Shown piece by piece: positions 43,201 through 51,478 of a DNA stretch of 64,000 nt. A program made the position numbers and the translations under genes. This stretch comes from JAGVSZ01 sp963747775 (GTDB lineage Bacteria > Pseudomonadota > Gammaproteobacteria > Burkholderiales > SG8-39), in assembly GCA_963747775.1 (NCBI GenBank), contig CAVVGT010000003.1, forward strand, positions 310,001-374,000, written 5' to 3'. The notes beneath the pieces were generated by a model. That model made no database searches and had not been told where the DNA came from. It saw only the letters and a list, made by a program, of their open reading frames with translations. Every line of letters starts with the position of its first letter. The stretch's first letter is position 1.

Positions 43201-43892
43201 GGACGCTGGTGGACGACGACATCCCGCTCAACGCCGGCTGCCTGAAGCCGCTCGAGGTGATCATCCCCGAGGGCTCGATGCTGCGGCCGCGCTATCCGGC
43301 CGCGGTGGTCGCGGGCAACGTGGAGACGTCCCAGTGCATCACCGACGCGCTCTACGGCGCGCTCGGAATCATGGCCTCCGCCCAGGGCACGATGAACAAC
43401 TTTACGTTCGGCAACGAGCGCTACCAGTACTACGAGACGATCGCCGGCGGCTCGGGCGCCGGCGCCACCGCGCTCGCGCCCGACGGCACGGCCGTGGACG
43501 GTTTCGACGGGACGGACGTGGTGCAGACCCACATGACCAACTCGCGGCTCACCGACCCCGAGGTCCTGGAATGGCGCTACCCGGTGCTGCTCGAGAGCTA
43601 CGCGATCCGTCGCGGGTCGGGCGGTACCGGACGCTGGCGCGGCGGCGACGGGGGAACGCGGCGCATCCGCTTTCTCGAGGCGATGACCGCATCGATTCTC
43701 GCCAACCATCGACGCATCGCGCCGCACGGCATGGCGGGCGGCTCGCCGGGTGCGGCCGGACGCAATTGGGTCGAGCGTCGCGACGGAGCGCGGATCGATC
43801 TCGGCCCCGCGGACCGTGCGGACATGGCGCCCGGCGATGTGTTCGTGATCGAGACGCCCGGCGGGGGCGGCTTCGGCCCGCTTGCGAGCTGA
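40227..43892 (+). CDS. Fused 5-oxoprolinase / hydantoinase A-B protein
   Basis: This 1221-residue fusion has an N-terminal HyuA part with ATP-binding features (WIDRGGTFTDVVARTPEG; MGTTVATNALLERKGERT; IGFDMGGTSTDVSHF) in residues about 1-690. A HyuB part begins near 700 (VMLEIFNNLFMSIAEQMG, YNGGTHLPDITVITPVF, RGHHADVGGITPGSMPP). This single-chain order matches ATP-dependent 5-oxoprolinase (OplAH), which opens 5-oxo-L-proline to L-glutamate. N-methylhydantoinases and acetone carboxylases share the fold, so the substrate is not certain. Context with DUF1445, racemase and TRAP carriers favours 5-oxoproline. Confidence 0.9.
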   Translation: MPDTAPARWEFWIDRGGTFTDVVARTPEGALVTHKLLSDNPEAYGDAAIAGIRHLLRVPPRAPIPGDRIAAVKMGTTVATNALLERKGERTVLVITRGFRDALRIAYQNRPRLFDRHIVLPELLYARVIEVDERVGAHGELLVPLDEAAARRDLQAAYDAGFRSVAILLMHGYRHTRHEARLGAAARAIGFAQVSVSHEVSPLMKLVSRGDTTVVDAYLSPVLRRYVDQVAGELAGVRVLFMQSSGGLTDARRFQGKDSILSGPAGGIVGVVRTAQGAGFDRIIGFDMGGTSTDVSHFAGEFERAFETQVAGVRMRAPMMSIHTVAAGGGSILHFDGARYRVGPDSAGANPGPACYRRGGPLAVTDANVMLGKIQPAFFPSVFGPEGNRPLDAEVVRAKFAALAGAIRAATGDARSAEEVAEGFVAIAVGNMANAIKKISVQRGYDVTEYTLCTFGGAGGQHACAVADALGMRRVFIHPLAGVLSAYGMGLADITAMREQAAELRLDEEAVPQLEAVLERLAAAAREEVREQGVADARIRVVRRAHLRYEGTDSALIVEFGASADMVARFEAAYRQRFSFLMPDRALMVEAVSVEASSTGSDLPAPAPIGTVADGAERIGAARPAEIVDMFTGGARHRTPVYRREALHPGDGLDGPAIIAEANATTVVEPGWRAEVTSLDHLVLDRVAPPVRTTAVGTGVDPVMLEIFNNLFMSIAEQMGFALANTAYSVNIKERLDFSCALFDADGNLIANAPHMPVHLGSMGESIKTVIRLNAGRMGAGDVYVLNAPYNGGTHLPDITVITPVFDDAGARVLFYVGSRGHHADVGGITPGSMPPDSRTVEEEGVLIDNFLLVERGRLREAETIALLASGRYPARNVAQNMADLRAMIAANAKGVHELRRMVQHFGLDVVHGYMRHVQDNAEEAVRRVIEVLRDGAFAYEMDCGGVIRVRIAIDRAARRATIDFTGTSAQLPNNYNAPSAVCMAAVLYVFRTLVDDDIPLNAGCLKPLEVIIPEGSMLRPRYPAAVVAGNVETSQCITDALYGALGIMASAQGTMNNFTFGNERYQYYETIAGGSGAGATALAPDGTAVDGFDGTDVVQTHMTNSRLTDPEVLEWRYPVLLESYAIRRGSGGTGRWRGGDGGTRRIRFLEAMTASILANHRRIAPHGMAGGSPGAAGRNWVERRDGARIDLGPADRADMAPGDVFVIETPGGGGFGPLAS

Positions 43893-44163
43893 GCCGCACC
43901 GTCGTGCCGGCTCGATGGTCCGCGCACCTGACCTTTTCCCGCTACGGCGACAGGACGCGGGCGGCGACTGGGCGGCGCTGGCACTTTTCCACGGGTGGCT
44001 CCACCCGTGGGGTGCTAGGATTCGCAAGTTTCACGGCGGCATGACCATGGCATATTGGCAGGGTGCAAAAGGGGTCACAGCCCCTTTCGCGCATCCCCAA
44101 TCCCGGCGCGGGACCCCCCGGCCGGGAGATCCCGCCGAGATTGCATAGGCATCCTCAGGGAGC
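43893..44163. other. Gene-free spacer with two hairpins
   Basis: This holds a 10-bp stem with a two-base loop (43989-44010, ccacgggtgg/ccacccgtgg) and a second inverted repeat, AAAGGGG/CCCCTTT (44068-44087). Neither has a long T tract on the plus strand. They may end oxoprolinase transcripts or shape the leader of the next gene; the start of that gene has CAGGGAGC just before ATG 44164. Confidence 0.5.
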
Positions 44164-47013
44164 ATGGACAGAAGAACGGTTCTCACGAAGACCGCGAAGG
44201 GCCTCATGGAGGTCACGGGCAAGACGAGCCTCCTGCCCCGCGATCTGCGCAACGTCCTCTCGCAGGTAGACGGCAAGGCGACCGTCGGCGACCTGCATCA
44301 GAGGCTCGACAAGTTTTCCGAAGCCAAGCTGCTCGACACGCTCGGCAAGCTCGTCAAGGACGGGTTCGTGCGCGAGTTCGTCTCGGCGCCGGCGAGCGTC
44401 TCCCCGCCGTCTCAGGTTCCGATCGTTCAGGAGGACGCGGACCTCGACTTCACCGCGCTCATCACCAAGCCGCCGAGCCGGGCCGAGGTCACCGCGCAGA
44501 ATTCCGCCGAGGCGGACGAGGTCTCGCGCCAAGTCGCGCAGGCGCGCGCCCGACAGGATACCGATGCGCGCGGGAAGGCCGAGGGGGAGGCGCGCGCGCG
44601 CGCCGAAGCCGAAGCGAAGGCGAAGCGCGAAGCCGAAGCGCGCGCGCGGGCCGAAGCCGAAGCGAAGGCGAAGCGCGAGGCCGAAGCGCGCGCGCGGGCC
44701 GAAGCCGAAGCGAAGGCGAAGCGCGAGGCAGAAGAGCGCGCTCGCAGGGAGAGCGAGGCGAAGGCCAGGGCGGAGGCCGAGGCTCGGACGAAGCGCGAAG
44801 CAGAGGAGCGCGCGCGCAAGGAAGCCGAGGCCAAGGCGCGGGCGGCGGACGCCGAAGCGCGTGCGCGGGCCGAAGCCGAGGCGAAGGCGAAGCGCGAAGC
44901 AGAAGAGCGCGCGCGCAAGGAAGCCGAAGCCAAGGCGCGGGCAGCGGAAGCCGAAGCGCGCGCGCGGGCCGAAGCCGAAGCGAAGGCAAAGCGCGAAGCC
45001 GAAGAGCGCGCGCGCAAGGAAGCCGAGGCCAAGGCGCGGGCAGCGGAAGCCGAAGCGCGCGCGCGGGCCGAAGCCGAAGCGAAGGCGAAGCGCGAAGCGG
45101 AAGAGCGCGTGCGCCGGGAGGCCGACGCCAAAGCGCGAGCGGAGGCCGAAGCCAAGGCAAAGGCCGCCGCCGACGAGAAGTCGCGGCGGGACGCCGAGGC
45201 GCGCGCCAAAGAAAGTGCCGAGGTCCGGGCGAAGCGCGAGGCGGAGGAGCGCGAACGCAAGCAAGTCGAGGACGCGGCGCGGCGCGAAGCCGAAGCCCGC
45301 AGTCGCGCCGAGGCGGAGGAACGCGCGCGCAAGGAGGCCGAAGCCCGCGCCCAGCGCGATCAGGAGGAGCGCATCCGGCGCGACCTCGAGGAGCGGGTGC
45401 GGCAGGCCGAAGAGCAGTCGCGCCGCGACGTGGAGGACCGGCGCCGCCGCGAAGCCGAGGATCGAGCGCGGCGCGACGCCCAGGACCATGCGCGGCGCGA
45501 GGCCGAGGAGCGCGCGCATCGGGAGGCGGAGGAGAAGGCGCGGCGCGAGGCCGAGGAGCGCGCGCGCCGCGAGACCGCGGAGCAGGCCAAGCGTGAGGCC
45601 GAGGAGGCTGCGCACCGCAAGGACGAAGAGGAGCGCGCGCGCCGCGAGGCGGAGCGCCGGGCGCGGGACGAGGAAAAGGGTCGCGCCAAGGCGGACGCCG
45701 AGGCGGCGGCGCGGGCGCGTCGCGAGGAGCGTGCACGCGAAAAGGCGGACGCGGAGGAGAAGGCCGCCGCGCGGGCGAAGGAGCGCGAAAAGGACGCGGC
45801 GGTCGTGGTTGCGCGCCTGGGGAAGATCCGCAGCGGCAAGGGCAAGGGCGGTTTCGGCAAGTACGTCGGCTACGCGGCGCTCGCGGCGGTGGTCGGCGGC
45901 CTCGTCTATCTCCACTTCATGCCGCTCGACATCGCCAAGTACGAGGCGCTCGCGAGCCAGCGGTTCGGCCAGCCGGTCAAGATCGGGTCGGGGAACATCT
46001 CCCTGATACCGTCGCCGGCCATCCGGTTCGAGAACGTGACGGTCGGTGCAGGCAAGAACGTCCGGCTCGCATCGGTCGCCGCGACGCCGGAGCTAGGAGC
46101 CGTGTTCGCCGATCCGCCGGTGCTGAGATCGCTCGAGGTTTCCGGCGTGACGCTCGACGCCCCCGGCCTCGCCGGCATCCTGTTCGGGCGCTCGAAGGGG
46201 ACGGCGCTCGGCATCGAGCGCATCCAAGCGACGGGCGTCAAGATCGTGGCGTCGGGGCTCAACCTGCCCGAGCTCGACGCGACGGTGACTTTCCAGGTCG
46301 ACGGCACGGTGGAGAAGATCGCCCTGTCGAATCCCGGCAAGACCCTTACCGCCCAGATCGAGCCGAAGAACGACGGACGGGCCGCCGTGGACGTGTCGAT
46401 CGGCGGTGCGAGCGCGCTGCTCGGCCTGCCGTTCGAGGTGGAGTCGCTGAGCGCGAAGGGCGTCGCGTCCGCCTCCGAGTTCCTCATGAGCGAGCTCGAC
46501 GCCAAGGTCTTCGGCGGGTCGACGCGCGGCAAGGGCACGCTGCGTTGGAGCGGGCCGCTTTCGTTCGACGGCACGCTCGAGGCACGCGGCCTGGAAGCGC
46601 GGCGCTTCACGCCCATCCTGACTGGAACGGTGCAGGGCCCGATGGCGATCGCCGCGCAGGGCGAAACCCTCGGGAAGATCGCGAATGGCGCCCGCCTCGA
46701 CTGGAGTTTCACGGTCCAGAGCGGCCTGATCAACGGCATCGACCTGCCCCGTACCCTGCAGTCGGGCAAGAGCGTGGGCGGCACGACCAAGGTCGACGAG
46801 ATGACGGGGCAGGCGGTGGTCGTCGACGGCAAGGCCGCGCTGCGCAACGTCCGCATCGTCGGCGGACCGATGCAGGCGAGCGGTGCGATCGACATCGAAG
46901 GCGGCAAGACGCTCGCGGGCCGGTTCAACGCCGACATGAAGACGCCCGGCGCGAGCTTGCGCGCCACGCTGATCGTGTCCGGCACGCCGACGCAGCTCTC
47001 GGTCAAGCGGTAG
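44164..47013 (+). CDS. Large coiled-coil membrane protein with N-terminal winged-helix and C-terminal AsmA-like domain
   Basis: This is a 949-residue protein. Residues 1-80 resemble a winged helix-turn-helix-like domain (KTAKGLMEVTGKTSLLPRDLRNVLSQVDGKATVGDL...LLDTLGKLVKDGFV). Residues about 129-545 are one long Ala/Glu/Arg/Lys coiled coil built from tandem repeats. One membrane helix follows at 565-585 (YVGYAALAAVVGGLVYLHF). The rest (about 590-949) is an AsmA-like domain (YEALASQRFGQPVKIGSGNISLIPSPAIRFENVTVG). So a cytosolic DNA-binding-like head and stalk is tied to a periplasmic lipid-transfer-like or outer membrane biogenesis domain. I do not know a characterised homolog; the coiled coil resembles TolA. 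It starts at CAGGGAGC-ATG and stands alone. Confidence 0.85.
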   Translation: MDRRTVLTKTAKGLMEVTGKTSLLPRDLRNVLSQVDGKATVGDLHQRLDKFSEAKLLDTLGKLVKDGFVREFVSAPASVSPPSQVPIVQEDADLDFTALITKPPSRAEVTAQNSAEADEVSRQVAQARARQDTDARGKAEGEARARAEAEAKAKREAEARARAEAEAKAKREAEARARAEAEAKAKREAEERARRESEAKARAEAEARTKREAEERARKEAEAKARAADAEARARAEAEAKAKREAEERARKEAEAKARAAEAEARARAEAEAKAKREAEERARKEAEAKARAAEAEARARAEAEAKAKREAEERVRREADAKARAEAEAKAKAAADEKSRRDAEARAKESAEVRAKREAEERERKQVEDAARREAEARSRAEAEERARKEAEARAQRDQEERIRRDLEERVRQAEEQSRRDVEDRRRREAEDRARRDAQDHARREAEERAHREAEEKARREAEERARRETAEQAKREAEEAAHRKDEEERARREAERRARDEEKGRAKADAEAAARARREERAREKADAEEKAAARAKEREKDAAVVVARLGKIRSGKGKGGFGKYVGYAALAAVVGGLVYLHFMPLDIAKYEALASQRFGQPVKIGSGNISLIPSPAIRFENVTVGAGKNVRLASVAATPELGAVFADPPVLRSLEVSGVTLDAPGLAGILFGRSKGTALGIERIQATGVKIVASGLNLPELDATVTFQVDGTVEKIALSNPGKTLTAQIEPKNDGRAAVDVSIGGASALLGLPFEVESLSAKGVASASEFLMSELDAKVFGGSTRGKGTLRWSGPLSFDGTLEARGLEARRFTPILTGTVQGPMAIAAQGETLGKIANGARLDWSFTVQSGLINGIDLPRTLQSGKSVGGTTKVDEMTGQAVVVDGKAALRNVRIVGGPMQASGAIDIEGGKTLAGRFNADMKTPGASLRATLIVSGTPTQLSVKR
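44602..45087 (+). repeat. Tandem coding repeats of 48 and 99 bp in the coiled coil
   Basis: Three 48-bp units (starts 44602, 44650, 44698) encode 16-residue Arg/Ala/Glu/Lys repeats. Three 99-bp units (starts 44791, 44890, 44989) encode 33-residue repeats, with the first bases of a fourth at 45088. Units of each class are almost identical in DNA, so the stalk length has changed recently and may vary between strains. Confidence 0.9.
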
Positions 47014-47149
47014 GGAATGTCTGAACCGAAAGGGATGCCTCCCCCTTAGACCCCCCTGCGTCATAGGAAGGTCTGCTGCCTTCTTCGAATCGCGCAGAGC
47101 CCTTCTAGCATTCGAGGTCGGCGCGCGCGGGCGCCGCCCGGCGGGGTCG

Positions 47150-47155
47150 TATAAT
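47150..47155 (+). promoter_or_regulatory. -10 element TATAAT immediately upstream of purL
   Basis: A perfect TATAAT ends ten bases before the purL ATG at 47166, so transcription should start about four bases before the codon. The -35 region is GC-rich and a poor match. No Shine-Dalgarno is present between the box and the ATG. Confidence 0.6.
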
Positions 47156-47165
47156 CCCGGGCGTC

Positions 47166-50100
47166 ATGCCCATCCTGAAGTTGCGCGGCGGCGTTGCGCT
47201 TTCCGCGTTCCGCCGCGCGAAGCTCGAGTCGGTCCTCCGGGCGCTCCATCCCGGCCTCTCCGTAGCCGCCGCGACCTACTGGCACTTCGTCGAGACCGAG
47301 CGCGCACCGACGCCCGGCGAGAGCGAGGTCCTCGGGCAGCTACTGCACTACGGCGAGACCCAGCAGGAAGACGGGGTGGACCCCGACGGCGCGCTGTATC
47401 TCGTCGTCCCGCGGCTTGGCACGATCTCGCCCTGGGCATCCAAGGCGACCGACATCGCGCACAGCTGCGGCCTCGCGCACGTCGCGCGGATCGAGCGCGG
47501 CATCGCCTATCGCATCGCCGGCGACGTCGCGCGCGATCCCCGTATGGCCGCAGCGCTCCACGACCGCATGACCGAGACGGTGCTCGACTCGCTCGCGGCC
47601 GCCGAAGGGCTCTTCCGCCACTTTGCGCCGCGGCCGCTGGCGACCGTGCCGATGCTGGCCGCGGGACGCGCCGCACTCGAGCAGGCGAACGCGGCGATGG
47701 GCCTCGCGCTCTCGCCCGACGAGATCGACTACCTGCTCGAGGTGTTCCGCCGGCTGGACCGCGACCCGACCGACGTCGAGCTCACCATGTTCGCGCAGGC
47801 GAACTCGGAACACTGCCGGCACAAGATCTTCAACGCCGCATGGATCATCGACGGCGTGCCGCAGGACGCGAGCCTCTTCGGAATGATCCGCACGACGCAT
47901 GCCCGCAGTCCGCAGGGCACCGTGCTCGCGTACTCGGACAACGCGGCGGTGATCGAGGGACGCGAGGCGCGGCGCTGGTTTGCGCGACCGGACGGCCGAT
48001 ACGCCGAGCACCGGGAGCTGACGCACACGCTGATCAAGGTCGAGACGCACAACCATCCGACCGCAATCGCGCCGTTCCCGGGCGCCGCGACCGGGGCCGG
48101 CGGCGAGATCCGCGACGAGGGCGCGACCGGCCGCGGCTCGAGGCCGAAGGCCGGCCTTGCCGGCTTCTCGGTCTCGAACCTGCGCATTCCCGGCTTCGAG
48201 CAGCCCTGGGAGCGCGACTTCGGCCGCCCCGACCGCATCGTCTCCGCGCTCGCGATCATGCTCGAGGGGCCGATCGGCGCGGCAGCGTTCAACAACGAGT
48301 TCGGGCGCCCGAATCTCGCGGGCTACTTCCGCACCTTCGAGGCCGAGGCGGGCGGCGTCGTGCGCGGTTACCACAAGCCGATCATGATCGCCGGCGGACT
48401 GGGCAACATCCGCGCGGCGCACGCGTTCAAGGCGCCGATCCCGCCGGGCGCCGCACTCATCCAGCTCGGCGGCCCGGGCATGCTGATCGGCATGGGCGGG
48501 GGCGCGGCGTCCTCGCTTGACGCGGGCGCGAACATGGCCGACCTCGACTTCGACTCGGTGCAGCGGGGCAACGCCGAGATCCAGCGCCGCGCGCAGGAGG
48601 TGATCGACCGCTGCTCGGCGCTCGGCGAGGCGAGCCCGATCCTGTCGATTCACGACGTCGGCGCCGGCGGCCTGTCGAACGCGCTGCCCGAGCTCGTCCA
48701 CTCGGCGGAGCGCGGTGCGCGGATCGACCTGCGCGCGGCGCCGAACGAGGAACCCGGCATGACACCGCGCGAGGTATGGTGCAACGAGGCGCAGGAGCGC
48801 TACGTGCTGGCGGTCGCGCCCGAGCGGTTGCACGCGTTCCGCACGATCTGCGCGCGGGAGCGCTGCCCCTTCGCGGTGGTGGGAACGGCGACCGCGAACG
48901 GCCATCTGACGGTGGCCGATCCGCACTTCGGCAACCGGCCGGTCGACGTGGATCTCGGCGTGATCCTCGGCCAGCCGCCGAAGATGGTGCGCGAGGTTGC
49001 CCGCGTGAGCCGACCGCTCGCGCCGCTCGCGCTCGATGCGATCGAGCTGAAGGAGGCGTGCTACCGGGTGCTGCGCGCGCCGGCGGTCGCCGACAAGACC
49101 TTCCTCGTGAGCATCGGCGACCGCACGGTGGGCGGGATGACCGCGCGCGACCAGATGGTGGGGCCGTGGCAGGTCCCGGTCGCGGACTGCGCGGTGACGC
49201 TGATGGATTTCGTCGGTTATGCGGGCGAGGCCTTCGCGATGGGCGAACGCACGCCGATCGCGGTCGTCGACGCGCCCGCGTCGGGCCGGATGGCAGTGGG
49301 CGAGGCGCTGACGAACCTCGCGGCGGCCCGCGTTCCGGACCTTGGCCGCGTGAAGCTTTCCGCGAACTGGATGGCGGCGGCCGGGTACCCCGGAGAGGAT
49401 GCGGCGCTGTTCGACACGGTACGCTCGGTCGCGCTCGGGCTCGCGCCTGCGCTCGGCATCTCGATCCCGGTCGGCAAGGATTCGCTGTCGATGCGCACGA
49501 CGTGGCGCGAGGGCGGCGAGACGCGCGAGGTGATCGCGCCGCTTTCGCTGATCGTTTCGGCGTTCGCGCCCTGCGAAGACGCGCGGCGCACGCTCACGCC
49601 GCAGCTGCGCGCCGAGGGCGGGGCGACCGAGCTCGTCCTCGTCGATCTCGGACGCGGAAAGAACCGGCTCGGCGCCTCGATCCTCGCGCAGGTATACGGG
49701 CAGATCGGCGACCGGACGCCCGACCTGGACGATCCCGCCGAGCTGAAGCGGTTCTTCGACGCGATCCAGGGGCTCGCCCACGACGGCCTGCTGCTCGCCT
49801 ATCACGACCGCTCCGACGGCGGACTGTTCGCGGCGGCGTGCGAGATGACGTTCGCCGGCCGGTGCGGCGTGACGCTGAACCTCGATCTTCTCTGCTACGA
49901 CCCGCTCGCGCACGACGTCGACGGCAACGAGCGGCGTCCGGAGCTGATGCGCGGGCGCGACCTGGAGCGGGTGCTCGCGGCGCTGTTCGCCGAAGAGCTG
50001 GGAGCGCTGCTGCAGGTGCGCGCCGACGATCGGAGCGCCGTGATGAGACGGCTGACCGAAGCGGGCCTGCACGCCCAGGTGGTCGGTACGCCGAACGACC

Positions 50101-51095
50101 GGGACGAGGTCCGGCTGGTGCGCAACGCCAAGCCGGTGCTCGCCGAGAAGCGCGTCGACCTGCAGCGGGCGTGGTCCGAGGTGTCTTACCGGATGCAGGC
50201 GCTGCGCGACCACCCGGAGTGCGCGCGCGAGGAGTTCGACCGGATCCTCGATGCGCTCGATCCGGGGCTTGCGGCGCACCTATCGTTCGATCCGGCCGAG
50301 GACGTGGCGGCGCCGTTCGTCGGGCGCGGGGCGCGGCCGCGCGTCGCGGTGCTGCGCGAGCAGGGCGTGAACGGTCACGTCGAGCTGGCCGCGGCGTTCG
50401 CGCGGGCCGGATTCGAGGCGATCGACGTCCACATGAGCGATATCCTTTCCGGCCGCACCGCGCTCGGCAGCTTCACGGGCGTCGTCGCGCCGGGCGGGTT
50501 CTCCTACGGCGACGTGCTGGGCGCGGGCGAAGGCTGGGCGAAGTCGATCCTGTTCAACGCGCGTGCCCGCGACGAGTTTGCGGCCTTCTTCGGGCGCCGC
50601 GACAGCTTTGCGCTCGGCGTGTGCAACGGGTGCCAGATGATGGCCGCGCTCGCGCCGTTGATCCCGGGCGCCGCGGACTGGCCGCGCTTCGTGAGGAACC
50701 GCTCGGAGCAGTTCGAGGCGCGCTACGTGGCGGTGGAGATCGTTCCCAGCCCGTCGCTCTTCTTCGCCGGGATGGCGGGTAGCCGCATCCCGGTGTCGGT
50801 CGCGCACGGCGAGGGCCGGGCGGCGTTCGACTCGACCGAGTCGCGCCGCCGCGCGCTCGTCGCCGCGCGGTTCGTCGACCACCGCGGCGAGGCGGCCGAG
50901 CGCTATCCCCTGAATCCGAACGGCTCGCCCGAGGGCATCACGTCGCTGACGACCGCGGATGGCCGCTTCACCATCCTCATGCCCCATCCCGAGCGCGTCT
51001 TCCGCACCGTGCAGTGCTCGTGGCATCCCGGCGAGTGGGGCGAGGACAGCCCGTGGATGCGAATGTTCCGGAACGCGCGGGCGTGGATCGGGTGA
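47166..51095 (+). CDS. purL: Phosphoribosylformylglycinamidine synthase
   Basis: This 1309-residue large-type PurL converts FGAR, glutamine and ATP to FGAM in purine synthesis. The N-terminal PurS-like region, two AIRS-like halves (HPTAIAPFPGAATGAGGEIRDEGATGRGSRPKAG; SAGNL/GGAAS region) and a C-terminal glutamine amidotransferase are all present. The amidotransferase has catalytic Cys in GVCNGCQMM (about 1156), and HGEGRAAF and MPHPERVFR. The length matches E. coli PurL. The NifU-domain gene starts within its stop codon region (GTGA overlap). Confidence 0.97.
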   Translation: MPILKLRGGVALSAFRRAKLESVLRALHPGLSVAAATYWHFVETERAPTPGESEVLGQLLHYGETQQEDGVDPDGALYLVVPRLGTISPWASKATDIAHSCGLAHVARIERGIAYRIAGDVARDPRMAAALHDRMTETVLDSLAAAEGLFRHFAPRPLATVPMLAAGRAALEQANAAMGLALSPDEIDYLLEVFRRLDRDPTDVELTMFAQANSEHCRHKIFNAAWIIDGVPQDASLFGMIRTTHARSPQGTVLAYSDNAAVIEGREARRWFARPDGRYAEHRELTHTLIKVETHNHPTAIAPFPGAATGAGGEIRDEGATGRGSRPKAGLAGFSVSNLRIPGFEQPWERDFGRPDRIVSALAIMLEGPIGAAAFNNEFGRPNLAGYFRTFEAEAGGVVRGYHKPIMIAGGLGNIRAAHAFKAPIPPGAALIQLGGPGMLIGMGGGAASSLDAGANMADLDFDSVQRGNAEIQRRAQEVIDRCSALGEASPILSIHDVGAGGLSNALPELVHSAERGARIDLRAAPNEEPGMTPREVWCNEAQERYVLAVAPERLHAFRTICARERCPFAVVGTATANGHLTVADPHFGNRPVDVDLGVILGQPPKMVREVARVSRPLAPLALDAIELKEACYRVLRAPAVADKTFLVSIGDRTVGGMTARDQMVGPWQVPVADCAVTLMDFVGYAGEAFAMGERTPIAVVDAPASGRMAVGEALTNLAAARVPDLGRVKLSANWMAAAGYPGEDAALFDTVRSVALGLAPALGISIPVGKDSLSMRTTWREGGETREVIAPLSLIVSAFAPCEDARRTLTPQLRAEGGATELVLVDLGRGKNRLGASILAQVYGQIGDRTPDLDDPAELKRFFDAIQGLAHDGLLLAYHDRSDGGLFAAACEMTFAGRCGVTLNLDLLCYDPLAHDVDGNERRPELMRGRDLERVLAALFAEELGALLQVRADDRSAVMRRLTEAGLHAQVVGTPNDRDEVRLVRNAKPVLAEKRVDLQRAWSEVSYRMQALRDHPECAREEFDRILDALDPGLAAHLSFDPAEDVAAPFVGRGARPRVAVLREQGVNGHVELAAAFARAGFEAIDVHMSDILSGRTALGSFTGVVAPGGFSYGDVLGAGEGWAKSILFNARARDEFAAFFGRRDSFALGVCNGCQMMAALAPLIPGAADWPRFVRNRSEQFEARYVAVEIVPSPSLFFAGMAGSRIPVSVAHGEGRAAFDSTESRRRALVAARFVDHRGEAAERYPLNPNGSPEGITSLTTADGRFTILMPHPERVFRTVQCSWHPGEWGEDSPWMRMFRNARAWIG

Positions 51096-51466
51096 GGCTC
51101 GACGCCCCGTTCTACACCGAGGAAGAGCTCGACGCGCTGTACGAGACGGATCCCGTTGCGGCGCTCCGGATCTCGCGCGAGCAGCACGCGCTGAAGCAGC
51201 GGCTCGAGGCGACGGCGGGCGCGGATCCCGACTCGCCGCCGCCGACCGAGGCGCAGGCGCGCGAGGTGGTGGAGGAAGCGCGCCGGATCCTGCAGCGTGA
51301 CGGCGGCGACCTCGAGCTCGTGTCGCTCGAGGCCGGCGTGCTGCGCGTGCGGATGCAGGGCGCCTGCGCGGGCTGCCCGCGCGGGCCGCTCGACCTCAAG
51401 AACGTCGTCGAGCGCCTCGTGCGGGCGCGGCTGCCCGCGATCCGGAAGGTCGAGAGCGGGTACTGA
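51092..51466 (+). CDS. NifU C-terminal-domain protein (Nfu-like)
   Basis: This 124-residue protein has an N-terminal stretch (YTEEELDALYETDPVAALRISREQ) and a NifU C-terminal domain (VVEEARRILQRDGGDLELVSLEAGVLRVRMQGACAGCPRGPLDLKN). CAGC (about 92-95) is the Fe-S binding motif. It should carry or deliver iron-sulfur clusters in the cytosol. The GTG start overlapping purL by four bases fits coupling and gives a sensible N-terminus; upstream GTG 51083 is possible. Confidence 0.88.
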   Translation: MRLDAPFYTEEELDALYETDPVAALRISREQHALKQRLEATAGADPDSPPPTEAQAREVVEEARRILQRDGGDLELVSLEAGVLRVRMQGACAGCPRGPLDLKNVVERLVRARLPAIRKVESGY

Positions 51467-51478
51467 CGGGGCGGACCG

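Noticed and set aside
44055..45915. Very long frames on both strands over the coiled-coil region (513, 480 and 586 residues)
   Set aside because: They arise from the 48- and 99-bp repeats, which keep all frames open; only the frame joined to the AsmA-like domain has recognisable ends.
47340..50279. 979-residue minus-strand frame opposite purL
   Set aside because: An antisense shadow of a certain gene.
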